From Mesostigma viride (lineage: Eukaryota; Streptophyta; Mesostigmatophyceae; Mesostigmatales; Mesostigmataceae): a stretch of 64,000 nucleotides of DNA. Shown one piece after another: positions 10,864 through 21,886 of the stretch. Within the stretch, counting starts at the first letter, position 1; each line of letters starts with the position of its first letter. The stretch covers positions 310,001-374,000 of the forward strand of contig RPFO01000264.1 of the NCBI GenBank assembly GCA_009746045.1. The letters run 5' to 3'. The notes under the pieces were generated by a model. The model ran no database searches and was not told the origin of the DNA. It saw only the letters and a program-made list of their open reading frames with translations. Made by a program: the position numbers and the translations under genes.

Positions 10864-13800
10864 GCCTGTCAGCCGGGGGTAACCTGGACAGGTCCTTAGA
10901 TAGTACCCCAGATAAAAATTTTTGCCTGCCTGTTTTATAACCTCTGTAGGAGCTGAATCTTCCCTACCACTACGTGTCCGTCCTCTTATGTTCTTGAATG
11001 GTGGCTTAACCGTCCCCTACCGTTGTAGACCCTTTCTTGCATGCTGATGAACTTTTGAATGTCTCTGTGTTGGTAGATAGCGGTGCGGCTAGCTCCTTTG
11101 TGAGCGAAGCCCTAGTTAGGCGTTTAGGACTAGTCCCTACCCCTCACACCAAACCCGTACTGTTCATTATGCTGATGGTCGCACCAGTCATTCCCCGGGT
11201 ACGGTGTCCCTTTGGTTATACAAGGACGTACTGTCAACCTGACGGCCACTATTAGGCCCTATCACTACCGCTGATGTATTACTAGGATTAGATTGGCACC
11301 AGGATAATAAGATTACTATTAATTATGATACCATGGTCATTTGGTTTCCAGATAGCTCTTACTGGGTACCGGAACGTCATTATAGATTGGAAAATTTATC
11401 CTTGGTAGATATTACTCCTCCTACACCTGTTGATCCTCCTGTAAGACCTATACCTGAAGTATTAATGTCCAATGATGAGTTGCGTTCTGAACTAAAGGAA
11501 TATGGATATTTATTATGTATGTTCCTTCAGTTAGAAGTACAGGAGATACCTATCACTAATAATAGTGTGGATATAGATATAAACACAGTGGATACAATAG
11601 GAGTGGGATTTACTGAAAATGAAATAGTAAGATACATGGCTGTGATAGATTCCTCAAAAGTTTTTGAAGAAAAGACTCCTTCTTATCCTCCTCCACGTTC
11701 TGTTTTACACCGTGTAGTTATCAAGGACGGTGCAGTTCCTACGCACTCTCCGATGTATAGAATGGGCCCTACCGAGTTAAAGGAACTAAAACAGATTTTA
11801 GTGTCACTATTAGAAGCAGGATTGATAGAGCCTAGTAACTCTCCCTACTCAGCTGGTGTCCTGTTAGTTCCTAAGCCAAATGGCAAGATTCGCCTATAGT
11901 TACTGATTATAGGAAGTTGAATGATATTACTGTGAAGTCTAAATACCCTCTACCTCGTATTGATGACATATTTAATAAGGTTAAAGGTTCCACTTGTTTC
12001 ACAGTACTGGATTGTGCGGATGGTTTTTGGCAGTTGCGGATAGCTCCTGAGGATTGCCATAAAACCGCCTTTGCTACCCCTTTTGGTCATTACCAGTTTA
12101 GAGTAGCGGCTATGGGACTCTGTAACTCGCCTGCCTCTTTTCAAATGTTAATGAATGAAGTGCTTAGACCTGTTATGGGAAATTCTCACCTTCCTCAGGT
12201 GTCCTCTGATTTAAAGGATCCTTCCTTCTCCTCTGTTTCTTTATCTGAGCATGACCGTTCTTGTGCTCAAGCTTACTTAGATGATATTCTTATTTACTCT
12301 CCTGATTTTGAAACGCACCTACGTGATTTAAAGAAAGTATTAGAAATAATGGCTGAAAATTCTTTGTGGGCGCGCCGTGCTAAAGTCGTTCGGGTAGGAG
12401 TGTCCCATTTTTAGGGCACGTTCTGTCAGATGCCGGGGTCGCTACCGACCCGGATAAAACTAAGTCAATTCAGGAATGGCCTACTCCTACCGACGTTAAA
12501 GGTGTACGTAGTTTCCTAGGAATTGCTTCTTACTATAGGCGCTTTATCCCGCGTTTCGCAACTATAGCAGCCCCTATTAATCATTTATTAAAGAAGATAT
12601 TCCCTTTGTTTGGAGTAGTGAATGTCAGTCGGCTTTTCAGTCTAAAATCCCTACTCCTTTCCCCTCCTGTACTCATCCTACCGGATACTACTAAACCCTT
12701 TGTGGTAGCTACAGATGCTAGTAAGTAGCTATAGGGGTGTCCTTCTCCAGGATCAGGGTCAGGGCTTACAGCCAATTGAGTATATCTCTAGGACAATGCT
12801 CCCTGCGGAGCGTAACTATCCCGTACACCAGCAGGAACTCTTAGCGGTGGTGTATTGTTGCCACGTGGCAGCACTTTCTTAAAGGTGCTCAATTTGATGT
12901 CTGCCTGAATGAACCCTGTGAGCTAGATCCTTATTAGGTTAGTTATCCAAACGGATCATCGTCCCCTTACCCATCTTCTCTCCCAACCCAACCTTACCCC
13001 TCGCAAGCGCGCTGGATGGAATTTTTAGCACAGTTTTCCCTTTTAAACTTCAGTATGTAAGGGTGTAGATAACATAGTACCAGATGCACTCTCTCGTCGT
13101 GCAGACTATTCCTTCTTCGAGGACCTTGATGTTCTCAATACTACTCTAGTTCCTACTACTATGGGTGTAACCCTTATGGTGAACTACCTGATGTGAATCC
13201 TATGCCTACCTCTTTCATACAGCTGTTCGCATGCCTGATCTCCTTTCTCACGTAGGACTCTCTCTCCCGTGTGAGGCCCTTCCCGTGGCCTCGGTGGGGG
13301 GGAGGGGAAAAATAAAATTTCTATACCGCTTAGCCATATAGCGACTAGGTCAGGAAAGTCTTATGAAAACGTCCCTCTAGGACCTCCCCTTCTCTTTGGC
13401 AAGGCGGTAGGAGATCTCTTTAAACCTGTTCTGGATACTTCTGTAGCGATGCCTACCTCTGATCTTGAACGTTATTAGTAGATTTACGGCCACTGAGCCG
13501 GAAGCATTAGCTGCCATTGCTGCACATCCCCAACAATTAGGCAAGCACCCTTGTAAATTTGTAGGTGGGTTTTTATATGTGCAAGATAGCAGATTCTCCC
13601 CCTCAATGGCGCCTGTATGTCCCTCCTATCTGTCGCTCCTCCTTGCTCTTTGAGTTGCATGACTTAGCTGCTCATCAGGGTGGTAAACGGGTACGGGACC
13701 TAGTAGCCCGCTCTTATTACTGGCCTTCCCTTTATAAGGATGTAGATGAGTATGTTAGAACTTGTCAATCTTGCCAGGAATGAAACCCAATAACGTAGGA

Positions 13801-14925
13801 CAGATAGCAGAACCTAGGACCTTGCCTGACCCCATCATGCCGTGGGATTCTATCATGATGGATTTTGTAGGACCTTTTAGAAAGAATGATAGGGGCAATG
13901 CCCAGATCCTTGTGTTCATAGATCGTTTTACTCGTATGTGCCATCTCGTGCCGTGTCCTTTAGAACTCACGCACGTGATTGCGCACGCCTATACCTCAAT
14001 AATGTATACAGATATCATGGATTGAGTAGGCAGTTTATTAGTGATAAGGATAATTATTTACCTCAGATTTTTGGCAGCAGTTTTTCGCTGCCATCGGTAC
14101 CAAGGTTACCTACGGTACTGCCTACCACTCCTCCTCCTCTCATTTAGTAGAGCGTCTTAATAGGGTAGTAGAAGAAGCGCTTAGGCACTATGTTAATGGC
14201 TCGGGAAGTGATTGGGAGGATTATTTATGTTTGGTAGAGTTCTCCCTCAACAATTGTCCCCAAGCTGCGCATGGATATACGCCCTTCTTCCTAGATACTG
14301 GTAGACAGCCTCTTACCCTACCTCTCTCTTAGCTAGTCCTCTACGGGACAAGGATGATGTGTCCCGAGATACTGTAGAAGGTGTACAGTCCTTACTAGAT
14401 AGAATGAAAACTGCTCATGACCACGCGATCTCAGGGTACCAAAAAGCTCAGGTCTAAGTACCTTGCTAGGTTGCGTGCCTCCTTAGATAGAGAGCACCTG
14501 AGATAGAAATAGGAGATCTAGTATTAGTAGAAGGCCCCCGTGCTGGCCGTTTTGCTCATAAGTTTGAAGCAGAACTTGAAGGTCAAACTTAGGCCCGCCT
14601 TCTTAGGACCCTTCCATGTGTTGTCTAGAGTAGGAAATTTCTTATATAAAGTCGATATCCCTACCTCTTGGCAGCACATTCTAACACCTTCCATAGAGCC
14701 ACTAAACTGTACCACCCTAGTACGTTCGCTGGTAGGAGTTAGCGCCTGCCCCTTTAGAGCATAACCCTGACACTGGGGAAGTAGAAGACGAAGTAGAAAG
14801 CATCGTGGCCCATAGAGATATCAAAAAGGGCCGCGGTACCCAGCGTCAGTATAAAGTGAAGTGGATGTATGCTCGTAGTGAAGTAGATAAGGTTGGTATA
14901 CGGAGAGTGAGCTAGATGGGTGTAG
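10864..14925 (+). pseudogene. pol, chromovirus copy A (PR-RT-RH-IN-chromodomain), frameshifted
   Basis: In order: retropepsin (VDSGAASSFV, about 11037-11290), RT with YRMGPTELKELKQIL and AYLDDILIYS (11700-12400), RNase H (FVVATDAS, ~12700), zinc-binding and core integrase (CQSCQE ~13780; MPWDSIMMDFVGPF ~13840; HLVERLN ~14140), and a chromodomain-like end (ESIVAHRDIKKGRG ~14800). Several frames are needed. Catalytic residues are all still readable. Copy N2 at 34866-38949 is the better-preserved equivalent. Confidence 0.88.
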
Positions 14926-15017
14926 TCGCCTGCTGCAGGAATATAAAACCCTGCACAAGCTCTAGTTGTAGACCTTCTCCTCTCTTATGTTATGTCTGCT
15001 GTCGACGGGTGGTTGGT

Positions 15018-15041
15018 TGTCCCCTCCCCTCCGCAGCCGTC
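15018..15041 (+). promoter_or_regulatory. Candidate 3' splice site before ORF X
   Basis: A pyrimidine-rich tract ending CCCTCCGCAG (15036) sits five bases before the ORF X start codon. The same tract and position are kept in the minus-strand copy N (about 34763-34785), although surrounding bases differ. Placement just upstream of a downstream retroelement gene suggests expression from a spliced subgenomic RNA. This is inferred from sequence alone. Confidence 0.45.
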
Positions 15042-17315
15042 ATGTCAGAGCCTACCCCTCCGGCTGAGAGCCCGCTGCCGTCCCTGCCCCTACCGGACCC
15101 TGAGCTGTACTTCGAGGCCCTTCCGGGCCGCTGGGTGTCACGGTCAGTTTTCCCGGGTGGCATCGTGCAACCGGCCCTCCAGGCCCAACATGCGAGTTTA
15201 GTCAGGGCTGCTCTCTTCACGGTCACGTGGTACGGTCCTCCCCTGATGAACCGCACCAGCTTGTTTTGCACGGGTTCGACGATGCCGGCACTGTTTGTTG
15301 GATGTGGCTCCCGCTGTCCAGCCTTGGGACAGATAGCTGCGTTCTCCAGTGCCCCCGGGTTTTTTCCTACCTTTCTACCCCTGTGGGCCGCTCCTGCCTA
15401 CGGGATGTGTTCCCCTGGCTTCCGGCCGAGGGTGATGCGGAAGTAGATGAGAACCCCTGCGACCTTCTACGGGCAGTAGTAGAGTTCATGGAGATAGCAG
15501 ACCAGACAGCGGGCGTAGGATTGGGCGACCCTACTCCTACGGACGCGCCAGTAGAGGCACAGTATACTCCTGAGTATTCGGCCTCCCCTGCGGCGTCCTC
15601 CTCTTCAGTGTCGGCGCCTTCCCCTGTCCCGTCTTCACCGAGGTCGGTCCTGTGCGCATCGGTGGAGCCTACCCCTTTGGGCTCTGGTCGTGAGCCTGAT
15701 CCTCTTTCGGCGACAGTTTCTGCGATGCAGGCGCAGATCCAGTCCCTGACGGCGGCCTTCGGGGCCTTCATGGCGGCCCAGGCGCACGCTCCAGCCACGC
15801 CAGGTGGGGTGTCTGCCGCAGCTGTGCCCCCTTCCCCTTCGGTCGCCTCGACGTCTACGGGTCCGTCTGTGCCGCGCGAGCCCTCGGCGGCTGCGGTTCC
15901 CTCTGTTGCTGCGGCTCCTACGCCTTCGGCTACCGCTGCGCCTGCTACTGACGTACCTGCGCCCGTCGCCGTCGCGTCCGAGCCGCCCACCACGTCAGCG
16001 CCGCCCTCGCGGGGTTTCTTCAGCGACCCGGGCGGTCTTCCCAGGCTTTGGGAGGGCGGTCCTCCGCAGAGGATCCCGGTGCCTGACTGGAGCTTAGACG
16101 GTAACCAGTCGTATGCCGGATTGCCTGCCCCCACGGGCCCTATTTTCAACATGTGGCCTGGTGGTGCTCCGCCCCCAGAGACCGGAGCGCCAGCTGCGGA
16201 GGCGGGTCCGTCGCGACCCCCTGCGGCATCGGGTCCGACGCGGCCCCCTGTTGTACCGGCGCCGTCTGCGTCTGTGCCGGTTCCTACCCCTTCGTCGGCC
16301 CCTCCCTTCGGCCCCGCAGTCTTTGGCTGCGGTTGTTCGGTCCAGTGGCTCTGACCCTCGCGCCACCCGCGCTGCCGATTCCCTTCGGAGTTGTCAGAGG
16401 GCGATCGGGATCGGGCCCCTTCTGTGGTGCATGCGACTCCGGAGTCGCGCGACACGCCTGTCTTGGGTACGGTATGTCTGCGCTCGCCTGCCGCCAGTGT
16501 GACCTGCCGCGCACCTCCGCCGAGCTTGCCATTTCGCCCATGTCCTACGGGTTCTCCCAGGTGTGTCGGGCGCCGCGGGACCGTGGCCTACCAGTTGAGA
16601 CTGATCGGCCTCCTTTCGATATGGTTTTTAGCTGATCCGGTGTTCCAGGTGAGATCCTGGTTCGGCGCGTCCTGTATCGCTGGGCTAGGCGCCACAATGA
16701 CTTGGACACCTACGGCGGTTCCAGTGGGCTTACCCTCCGCCTATGGGCATTATGGCCTCAGATGCCCTTACGGAGTTTCCTGCGGTGCCGGGTGCCACGT
16801 ACAGCACGGTCCTTAACCCATCCTAGAGTGGGATGCCCGTCGTCCAGCGCCCATCCGGGCCAGGGTTTGGACTCTCGGGGTCATCCTCCTCCCCAGGCTA
16901 GCGACTACCTCGAGACGTTCGGGTCGCGACAGTGTGCCCGTCGATGGCGCTCCCGTGAGATTCGGCATATCCGGTTGTGGCCGTCCAACGTGGAGCCCCT
17001 GGTAGATCTGTTTTTCCCGACGGGTATGCGCCCTCGGATCCGGTACCATCGCCTGCTCCTGCGGGCTCTCTGTTGATCGCGGTAGAGCCTTTCCTACGCC
17101 TCTTTGCCTGTGGTTCCTGGACTGGGCCCGGGGCCAGGTCGTTCTTACGCAGCATAGGTATTAGGGCCTTCCTGGGTCTTTTTCCTGACGGCGTGTGGGC
17201 CGATGTTTTCCTCACTGTAGATAGGCACGACAATGCTGAGGATGTGTCTCACTACCAGGCGTACCTGGATGTCCTGCTGGCCTCCCGTGGTACTTACCAG
17301 ACGGATGGCCATTAG
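15042..17315 (+). pseudogene. ORF X, extra gene 3' of pol, copy A, frameshifted
   Basis: An unrecognised gene after pol. Readable parts are an N-terminal segment (PDPELYFEALPGRWVSR), an acidic/helical stretch (CDLLRAVVEFMEIAD), a predicted heptad-like region (ATVSAMQAQIQSLTAAF), ~250 residues rich in Pro/Ala/Ser/Thr, and a C-terminal part with Cys-rich YGMSALACRQCDLPR and a Trp/Phe-rich end (LFFPTGMRPRIRYHRLLLRA; final TYQTDGH). At least three frame changes occur. No signal peptide or clear membrane segment is visible, so a classical envelope protein is not supported. The same gene is in copy N at 32447-34757. Confidence 0.6.
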
Positions 17316-17686
17316 ATAGAGGGCCTTAGGCCCGACCTGAGGGTGTTGTCCCTCCGGTATATAGAGTCGCCCTCACGTTCTGGCCAGTTGACTGGTCGTT
17401 CTTGGTCCTTGGTACTGATTTGTTTACTCTGTGTGTCCTGCCCAGTGCCGTTCCCCCCGGCAAGGACTTTGTTCCAGGCAGTTAGGGGAACCTACCACCA
17501 GGCTTGGTGCTGGCTAACCCTACACCTCCCGGCGTGGTGGTGGAGACCGAGTTAATACGTTGGTGCCTTGTATCTTGGATGGTCTGCCGACTGTGTTGGT
17601 GTGTGCTGGGTGCATTAGGTTTCCTACCCCTTGTTTTCCTCCCTGTGCGTAGGGAGAGGGCTCCCTACCTTTGTGGGGGGGGGAGG
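17316..17686 (+). other. Chromovirus 3' untranslated region with polypurine tract
   Basis: Non-coding between the ORF X stop and the LTR, matched in reverse by 32078-32446 of copy N. It ends in a purine-rich G run and GGAGG directly before TGTTACG, the expected primer site for plus-strand synthesis. Confidence 0.75.
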
Positions 17687-17726
17687 TGTTACGTCGCGTA
17701 ACAATTCGTTGTAGTTACGGACGTAA
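17687..17726 (+). repeat. Chromovirus LTR, first 40 bp (copy A 3' / copy B 5')
   Basis: Begins TGTTACGTCGCGTAAC right after the polypurine tract. It stops at ACGTAA, where the TIR-1 transposon is inserted, and resumes at 26183. The complete LTR elsewhere in the window is 543-547 bp and runs TGTTACG...CGTAACA. Confidence 0.9.
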
Positions 17727-17756
17727 GGGTGGTTTGTTTGGGTTAGGACAGATTTG
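17727..17756 (+). repeat. TIR-1 left terminal inverted repeat
   Basis: Thirty bases that match 26150-26179 in reverse complement without a mismatch. Just inside, ATTTAGGACAG-CCTGCAGCC recurs in direct orientation near the right end (26127-26147), so the subterminal region is repeated directly rather than inverted. Confidence 0.9.
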
Positions 17757-18225
17757 TCCATTTAGGACAGTCCTGCAGCCAAAGCGTGAAAACATTAGCT
17801 TATTGGTGCCTTACGCTGTTACGCATGCTTGCTTCTGCATGATAATTTTTTGAATGGTATTCAACTGTTTTTATGTGTATATAACTGCAGTCTTGTTTCA
17901 CGTGTATGTATGTGAATACACAAATGTTCTCAGCATTGAGTTATGCACAATGCACATCAATTAATTTATTAAAAGTAATTAGTAATCATGTAGACTGCGT
18001 CACGTGAGCATAGATTAAGTGAGACAACTATTCCTTGACGCAAGGCGGTCCAACGTCGTGTAAGTACAAGCCGTTACTAGTTGTATGAGAAATAAATCGT
18101 TGTCCTGATTAGCCAAGATGTTGCACTACCACAATACCCATGATGTTGCTCTTAATAATAATGCCATGTCCTATAATGCATGAATGGGCGGTGATCTAAG
18201 CATGTCATAAAACATCCTATTCCAG
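17757..18225. other. TIR-1 left non-coding region
   Basis: AT-rich sequence without a supported ORF between the left terminus and the minisatellite. It presumably holds transposase-binding sites, but I see no repeated subterminal motif beyond the one noted for the terminal repeat. Confidence 0.5.
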
Positions 18226-18974
18226 CGAGCAGCGGGCAGCGGGCAGCGCGCAGCGGGCAGCGGGCAGCGGGCAGCGGGCAGCGGGCAGCGGGCAGCGCGC
18301 AGCGGGCAGCGGGCAGCGGGCAGCGCGCAGCGGGCAGCGGGCAGCGGGCAGCGGGCAGCGGGCAGCGGGCTGCGGGCAGCGGGCAGCGGGCAGCGGGCAG
18401 CGGGCAGCGGGCAGCGGGCAGCGGGCAGCGGGCTGCGGGCAGCGGGCTGCGGGCAGCGGGCTGTGGGCAGCGGGCAGCGGGCAGCGGGCAGCGGGCTGCG
18501 GGCAGCGGGCAGCGGGCAGCGGGCAGCGGGCGGGCTGCGGGCAGCGGGCAGCGGGCAGCGGGCAGCGGGCAGCGGGCAGCGGGCAGCGGGCAGCGGGCAG
18601 CGGGCAGCGGGCAGCGGGCAGCGGGCAGCGGGCAGCGGGCAGCGGGCAGCGGGCAGCGGGCAGCGGGCAGCGGGCAGCGGGCAGCGGGCAGCGGGCAGCG
18701 GGCAGCGGGCAGCGGGCAGCGGGCAGCGGGCAGCGGGCTGCGGGCAGCGGGCAGCGGGCAGCGGGCAGCGGGCAGCGGGCAGCGGGCAGCGGGCAGCGGG
18801 CAGCGGGCAGCGGGCAGCGGGCAGCGGGCTGCGGGCAGCGGGCTGCGGGCAGCGGGCAGCGGGCAGCGGGCAGCGGGCAGCGGGCAGCGGGCAGCGGGCA
18901 GCGGGCAGCGGGCAGCGGGCAGCGGGCAGCGGGCAGCGGGCAGCGGGCAGCGGGCAGCGGGCAGCGGGCAGCGG
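18226..18974. repeat. 7-bp GGGCAGC minisatellite (~750 bp)
   Basis: About 105 tandem units of GGGCAGC with scattered one-base variants (GCGC, CTGC). A GGG run every seven bases separated by four bases fits the canonical G-quadruplex pattern along the whole array. All frames are open, giving apparent proteins (repeats of CPLPAAR or GSGQRAA) that are products of the repeat and not evidence of coding. Confidence 0.95.
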
Positions 18975-19069
18975 GGCAAAGTACTGCCAAAAAAAGGGAC
19001 CCTGCTTTGGGCTGGGCGGAGCCAGCGGGTTACTCTAGTAATAATTAGTCACAAGGTCCTGTTGGGACG

Positions 19070-19866
19070 CTAACGCGGTGGCGCAAATTCGTATGGCACA
19101 TACATGCGTGGCGCCTCGCGTGGCGCAGATTCACATGGCACATACATGCGCGGCGCCTCGCGTGGCGCAGATTCACATGGCACATACATGCGCGGCGCCT
19201 CGCGTGGCGCAGATTCGTATGGCACATACATGCGCGGCGCCTCGCGTGGCGCAGATTCGCATGGCACATACATGCGCGGCGCCTCGCGTGGCGCAGATTC
19301 GTATGGCACATACATGCGCGGCGCCTCGCGTGGCGCAGATTCGCATGGCACATACATGCGCGGCGCCTCGCGTGGCGCAGATTCGCATGGCACATACATG
19401 CGCGGTGCCTCGCGTGGCGCAGATTCGCATGGCACATACATGCGCGGCGCCTCGCGTGGCGCAGATTCGCATGGCACATACATGCGCGGCGCAGATTCGC
19501 ATGGCACATACATGCGCGGCGCCTCGCGTGGCGCAGATTCGTATGGCACATACATGCGCGGCGCCTCGCGTGGCGCAGATTTGCGTGGCACATACATGCG
19601 CGGCGCCTCGCGTGGCGCAGATTCGTATGGCACATACATGCGCGGCGCCTCGCGTGGCGCATAGTCTGGTGCCGGCACCGCTGCCGCTGTTGCCGCAGGG
19701 GGCGCACTGGCTGCCGGCACCGCTGCCGCCGCTGCCGCCGCTGCCGGCGCTGCCGCCGCTGCCGTGGTGGGCACACCGGCTGCCGCCACCGCTGCTTTGG
19801 TGGGTGCGGCGGCTGCCGCCCCCGCTGCCACTGCCGCCGCCGCCTCTTTATGCTTCTGCAGCAGTC

Positions 19867-19897
<31 letters not shown>

Positions 19898-21692
19898 CTG
19901 CTGCTGCAGCTTTGTCATCATGGCATTAAATTGCTGCTGTTGCTGTTGCTGTTGCTGCTTCATCATGCTGTCGAATTGCTGCAGCAGCGCTGCCATCCCC
20001 TTCGAATTTTCAGCCGGGGCGTCAGGCTGCTTGGCAGGCGCTGAGCCGTTTTCTGAGCGGCGCTGGCGCTTGACTGGTTTCGTCGCCGCAGCTTCTTTGG
20101 CAGGCTGCTTGCTCACGATGCGCTTGCCGCGCCCATGCACGTTGGTGACCTCCTGCAACGCGGGCAGCCCTGCAATTTGTGGGTCGGGCATGTCAGAGTC
20201 TTGTGTTATGCAAGCTGGCAGACGTGGCAGCGTAGCCGGGTATTTCGCCAAGAGGGCCGATCCTGGAAACTGCTCAGCGGACAAGATGAATGGCGGTGGG
20301 CCAGCACTCAATATCTGGGGCAGCAGGTCCGCCTTGTTCTTGATGGCCCAACTCATCACCGCCTGCATGTCCTCATTCCAAGCGGATGATGGGAGAACGC
20401 CCTTGTGCTCCAACCCCAGGGTAGTGGGAAACGTGGTGGCATTCTTGTCGTTGACAACGATGACCACTGCGTCGAAAAATCCGATCGCGGACGGTCGCCT
20501 GGTTGGGCTGCCTTTGAGTCGGTCGAGCAAGTTTTTAAATTTCTTGTAGCGGCTCTGCCTCACAAAATGCGCGCAGATTGACGAGCTCGCGATTGCCCCC
20601 ACTACCACCCCCACATGAGGCCATTCGGGGATTGCAAGGGCCACGATATCATCCTCGCTGTCGCTGGTGGAAGCACCGCCTGGTGTTTTGTGCATCCCCG
20701 GCCCTGCCGGTGGAGGAGAAAAAGCTAGTTCTTTTCTTGTGTCGCCGACATCGAAATGACGCGACGCCGAAGCCCGAAAGGTACCAGCTGCAGGGCCCGG
20801 GGTGTTCTCCTTCTTGGAGGCGTCGCGCTCAACCACGGGAATGTGCGCGCCGCCAACAGCATGCTTGCCAACCGTGGGGCCCATCGCAGCACGCAAAGCT
20901 GCATCACCTTGGCCGCTCTTGTCCTGATTGCCATCACCCATCGCACCCTTGCCTGCGCCGTTCTTTTCCTCCTCGCCATCACCCATCGCACCATAGCCTG
21001 CGCCGTTCTTTTCCTCCTCGCCATCACCCATCGCACCATTGCCGCCTGCGCCGTTCTTTTCCTCCTCGCCATCACCCATCGCACCATTGCCGCCTGCGCC
21101 GTTCTTTTCCTCCTCGCCATCACCCATCGCACCATTGCCGCCTGCGCCGCTCTCCTCCTCGACGCCACCACCAAGCGCAACACCGCCTGGGCCGTTCTTC
21201 TCCTCGACGCCACCACCCGTTGCATCATCATCGACATGACCCTCGTCATGCAATATTATCACCAGAACCCAGCTCACCATCGTCGACCCTTCCATCCACG
21301 ACTTTGGCTAGCTTAACGAGTTTCCGTGATGGAACCTTAACGACCTTGCCCTTGCCGCCCAGCGAATAAAGAGCACCAAGGCCGGCCAGTTGGGCGTCGA
21401 CCACCTTTTCCTTAAAATCGACAGGCGAGGCCTCCTTGCTGATGGCGGTAGGCGGCCAAGGGCCGCCACACTCCTGGCAGGTCCACTCTGTGCCATCCTC
21501 ACCCGCCGATGCATCCCTAAACATCCCGGTGCACAGCCCATGCAAGTGCTTGCCACACTGGCCTGAGCATGGATGGTTGGCTCCGCCCAGCAGCTCATTT
21601 TTGTCGACACTATCAAATCCGGTTGCATGATCAGCGCCGGGCAATTTCTTGCATCTATCGCCTGCGTAGCAGGGGCCGCTTGACCCCTGCAT
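19070..21692 (-). CDS. TIR-1 gene 1: PHD-like zinc finger / polyQ / 14-residue repeat protein (one frameshift)
   Basis: Function not recognised. The frame from 21692 encodes a Cys/His cluster (CYAGDRCKK, HPCSGQCGKHLHGLC, WTCQECGGPW) like a PHD-type zinc finger. It stops at 21246, and the next frame (from 21295) continues the acidic theme, so a 1-nt change near 21250 is the likely break. Then come 3-4 copies of EEKNGAGGNGAMGDG, a compact domain of about 190 residues (around IPEWPHVGVVVGAIASSSI and FFDAVVIVVND), a basic KRQRR motif, two long Gln tracts, Ala-rich sequence and fourteen 14-residue repeats (APREAPRMYVPYES) to the end. Zn finger plus basic region suggests a nuclear DNA- or chromatin-binding role; this is inference. 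Confidence 0.55.
19084..19665 (-). repeat. 42-bp coding minisatellite
   Basis: Fourteen near-identical units (one shortened by 12 bp) encoding APREAPRMYVP-x-ES on the minus strand. Unit length and internal deletion are multiples of three, so the frame of gene 1 is preserved throughout. The variable residue pair (YE, CE, RK) marks individual units. Confidence 0.9.
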
Positions 21693-21886
21693 TCTTCGCT
21701 TGCTACAGATTTAACCACCGGAAAATAGACAAAGATTGCACGCAACCTTCCAATAATGCCGGCTGCGATTTAACCTTCGTTTGCTGGGCGCTGCACGCTG
21801 CAATGTATCGAGTCAATTTGCGCGGGATCTGGAACTTTGAATATATGTTTAGGCAAGAGGCTGCGGCGTCATTTGGCTGCAGCTGG

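Larger units (their letters stand above)
8608..17726 (+). mobile_element. Ty3/gypsy chromovirus, copy A (5' end lost)
   Basis: Internal region of an LTR retrotransposon in + orientation: end of leader, HBD ORF, gag, pol with chromodomain, ORF X, polypurine tract and the first 40 bp of the 3' LTR. The LTR then continues at 26183 after an inserted DNA transposon. Nearly every gene has 1-2 nt indels or in-frame stops relative to copies N and B. The 5' LTR is not present before the gap. Its 3' LTR also serves as the 5' LTR of copy B. Confidence 0.9.

Noticed and set aside
15367-16455. 362-codon minus-strand ORF opposite ORF X
   Set aside because: Antisense shadow of a Pro/Ala-rich, GC-rich coding region. 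The + frame has the conserved start, splice-like tract and stop shared with copy N.
15042-17315. ORF X as a retroviral envelope gene
   Set aside because: Position fits, but I see no signal peptide, no clear transmembrane helix, no furin-like site and no heptad fusion region.
18152-19038. Long ORFs on both strands across the GGGCAGC array
   Set aside because: Seven-base unit without stop in any frame; the peptides are pure repeat products.
19084-19665. CRISPR-like regular repeats of 42 bp
   Set aside because: Units are contiguous with no spacers, keep the reading frame of gene 1 and lie in a eukaryotic transposon.
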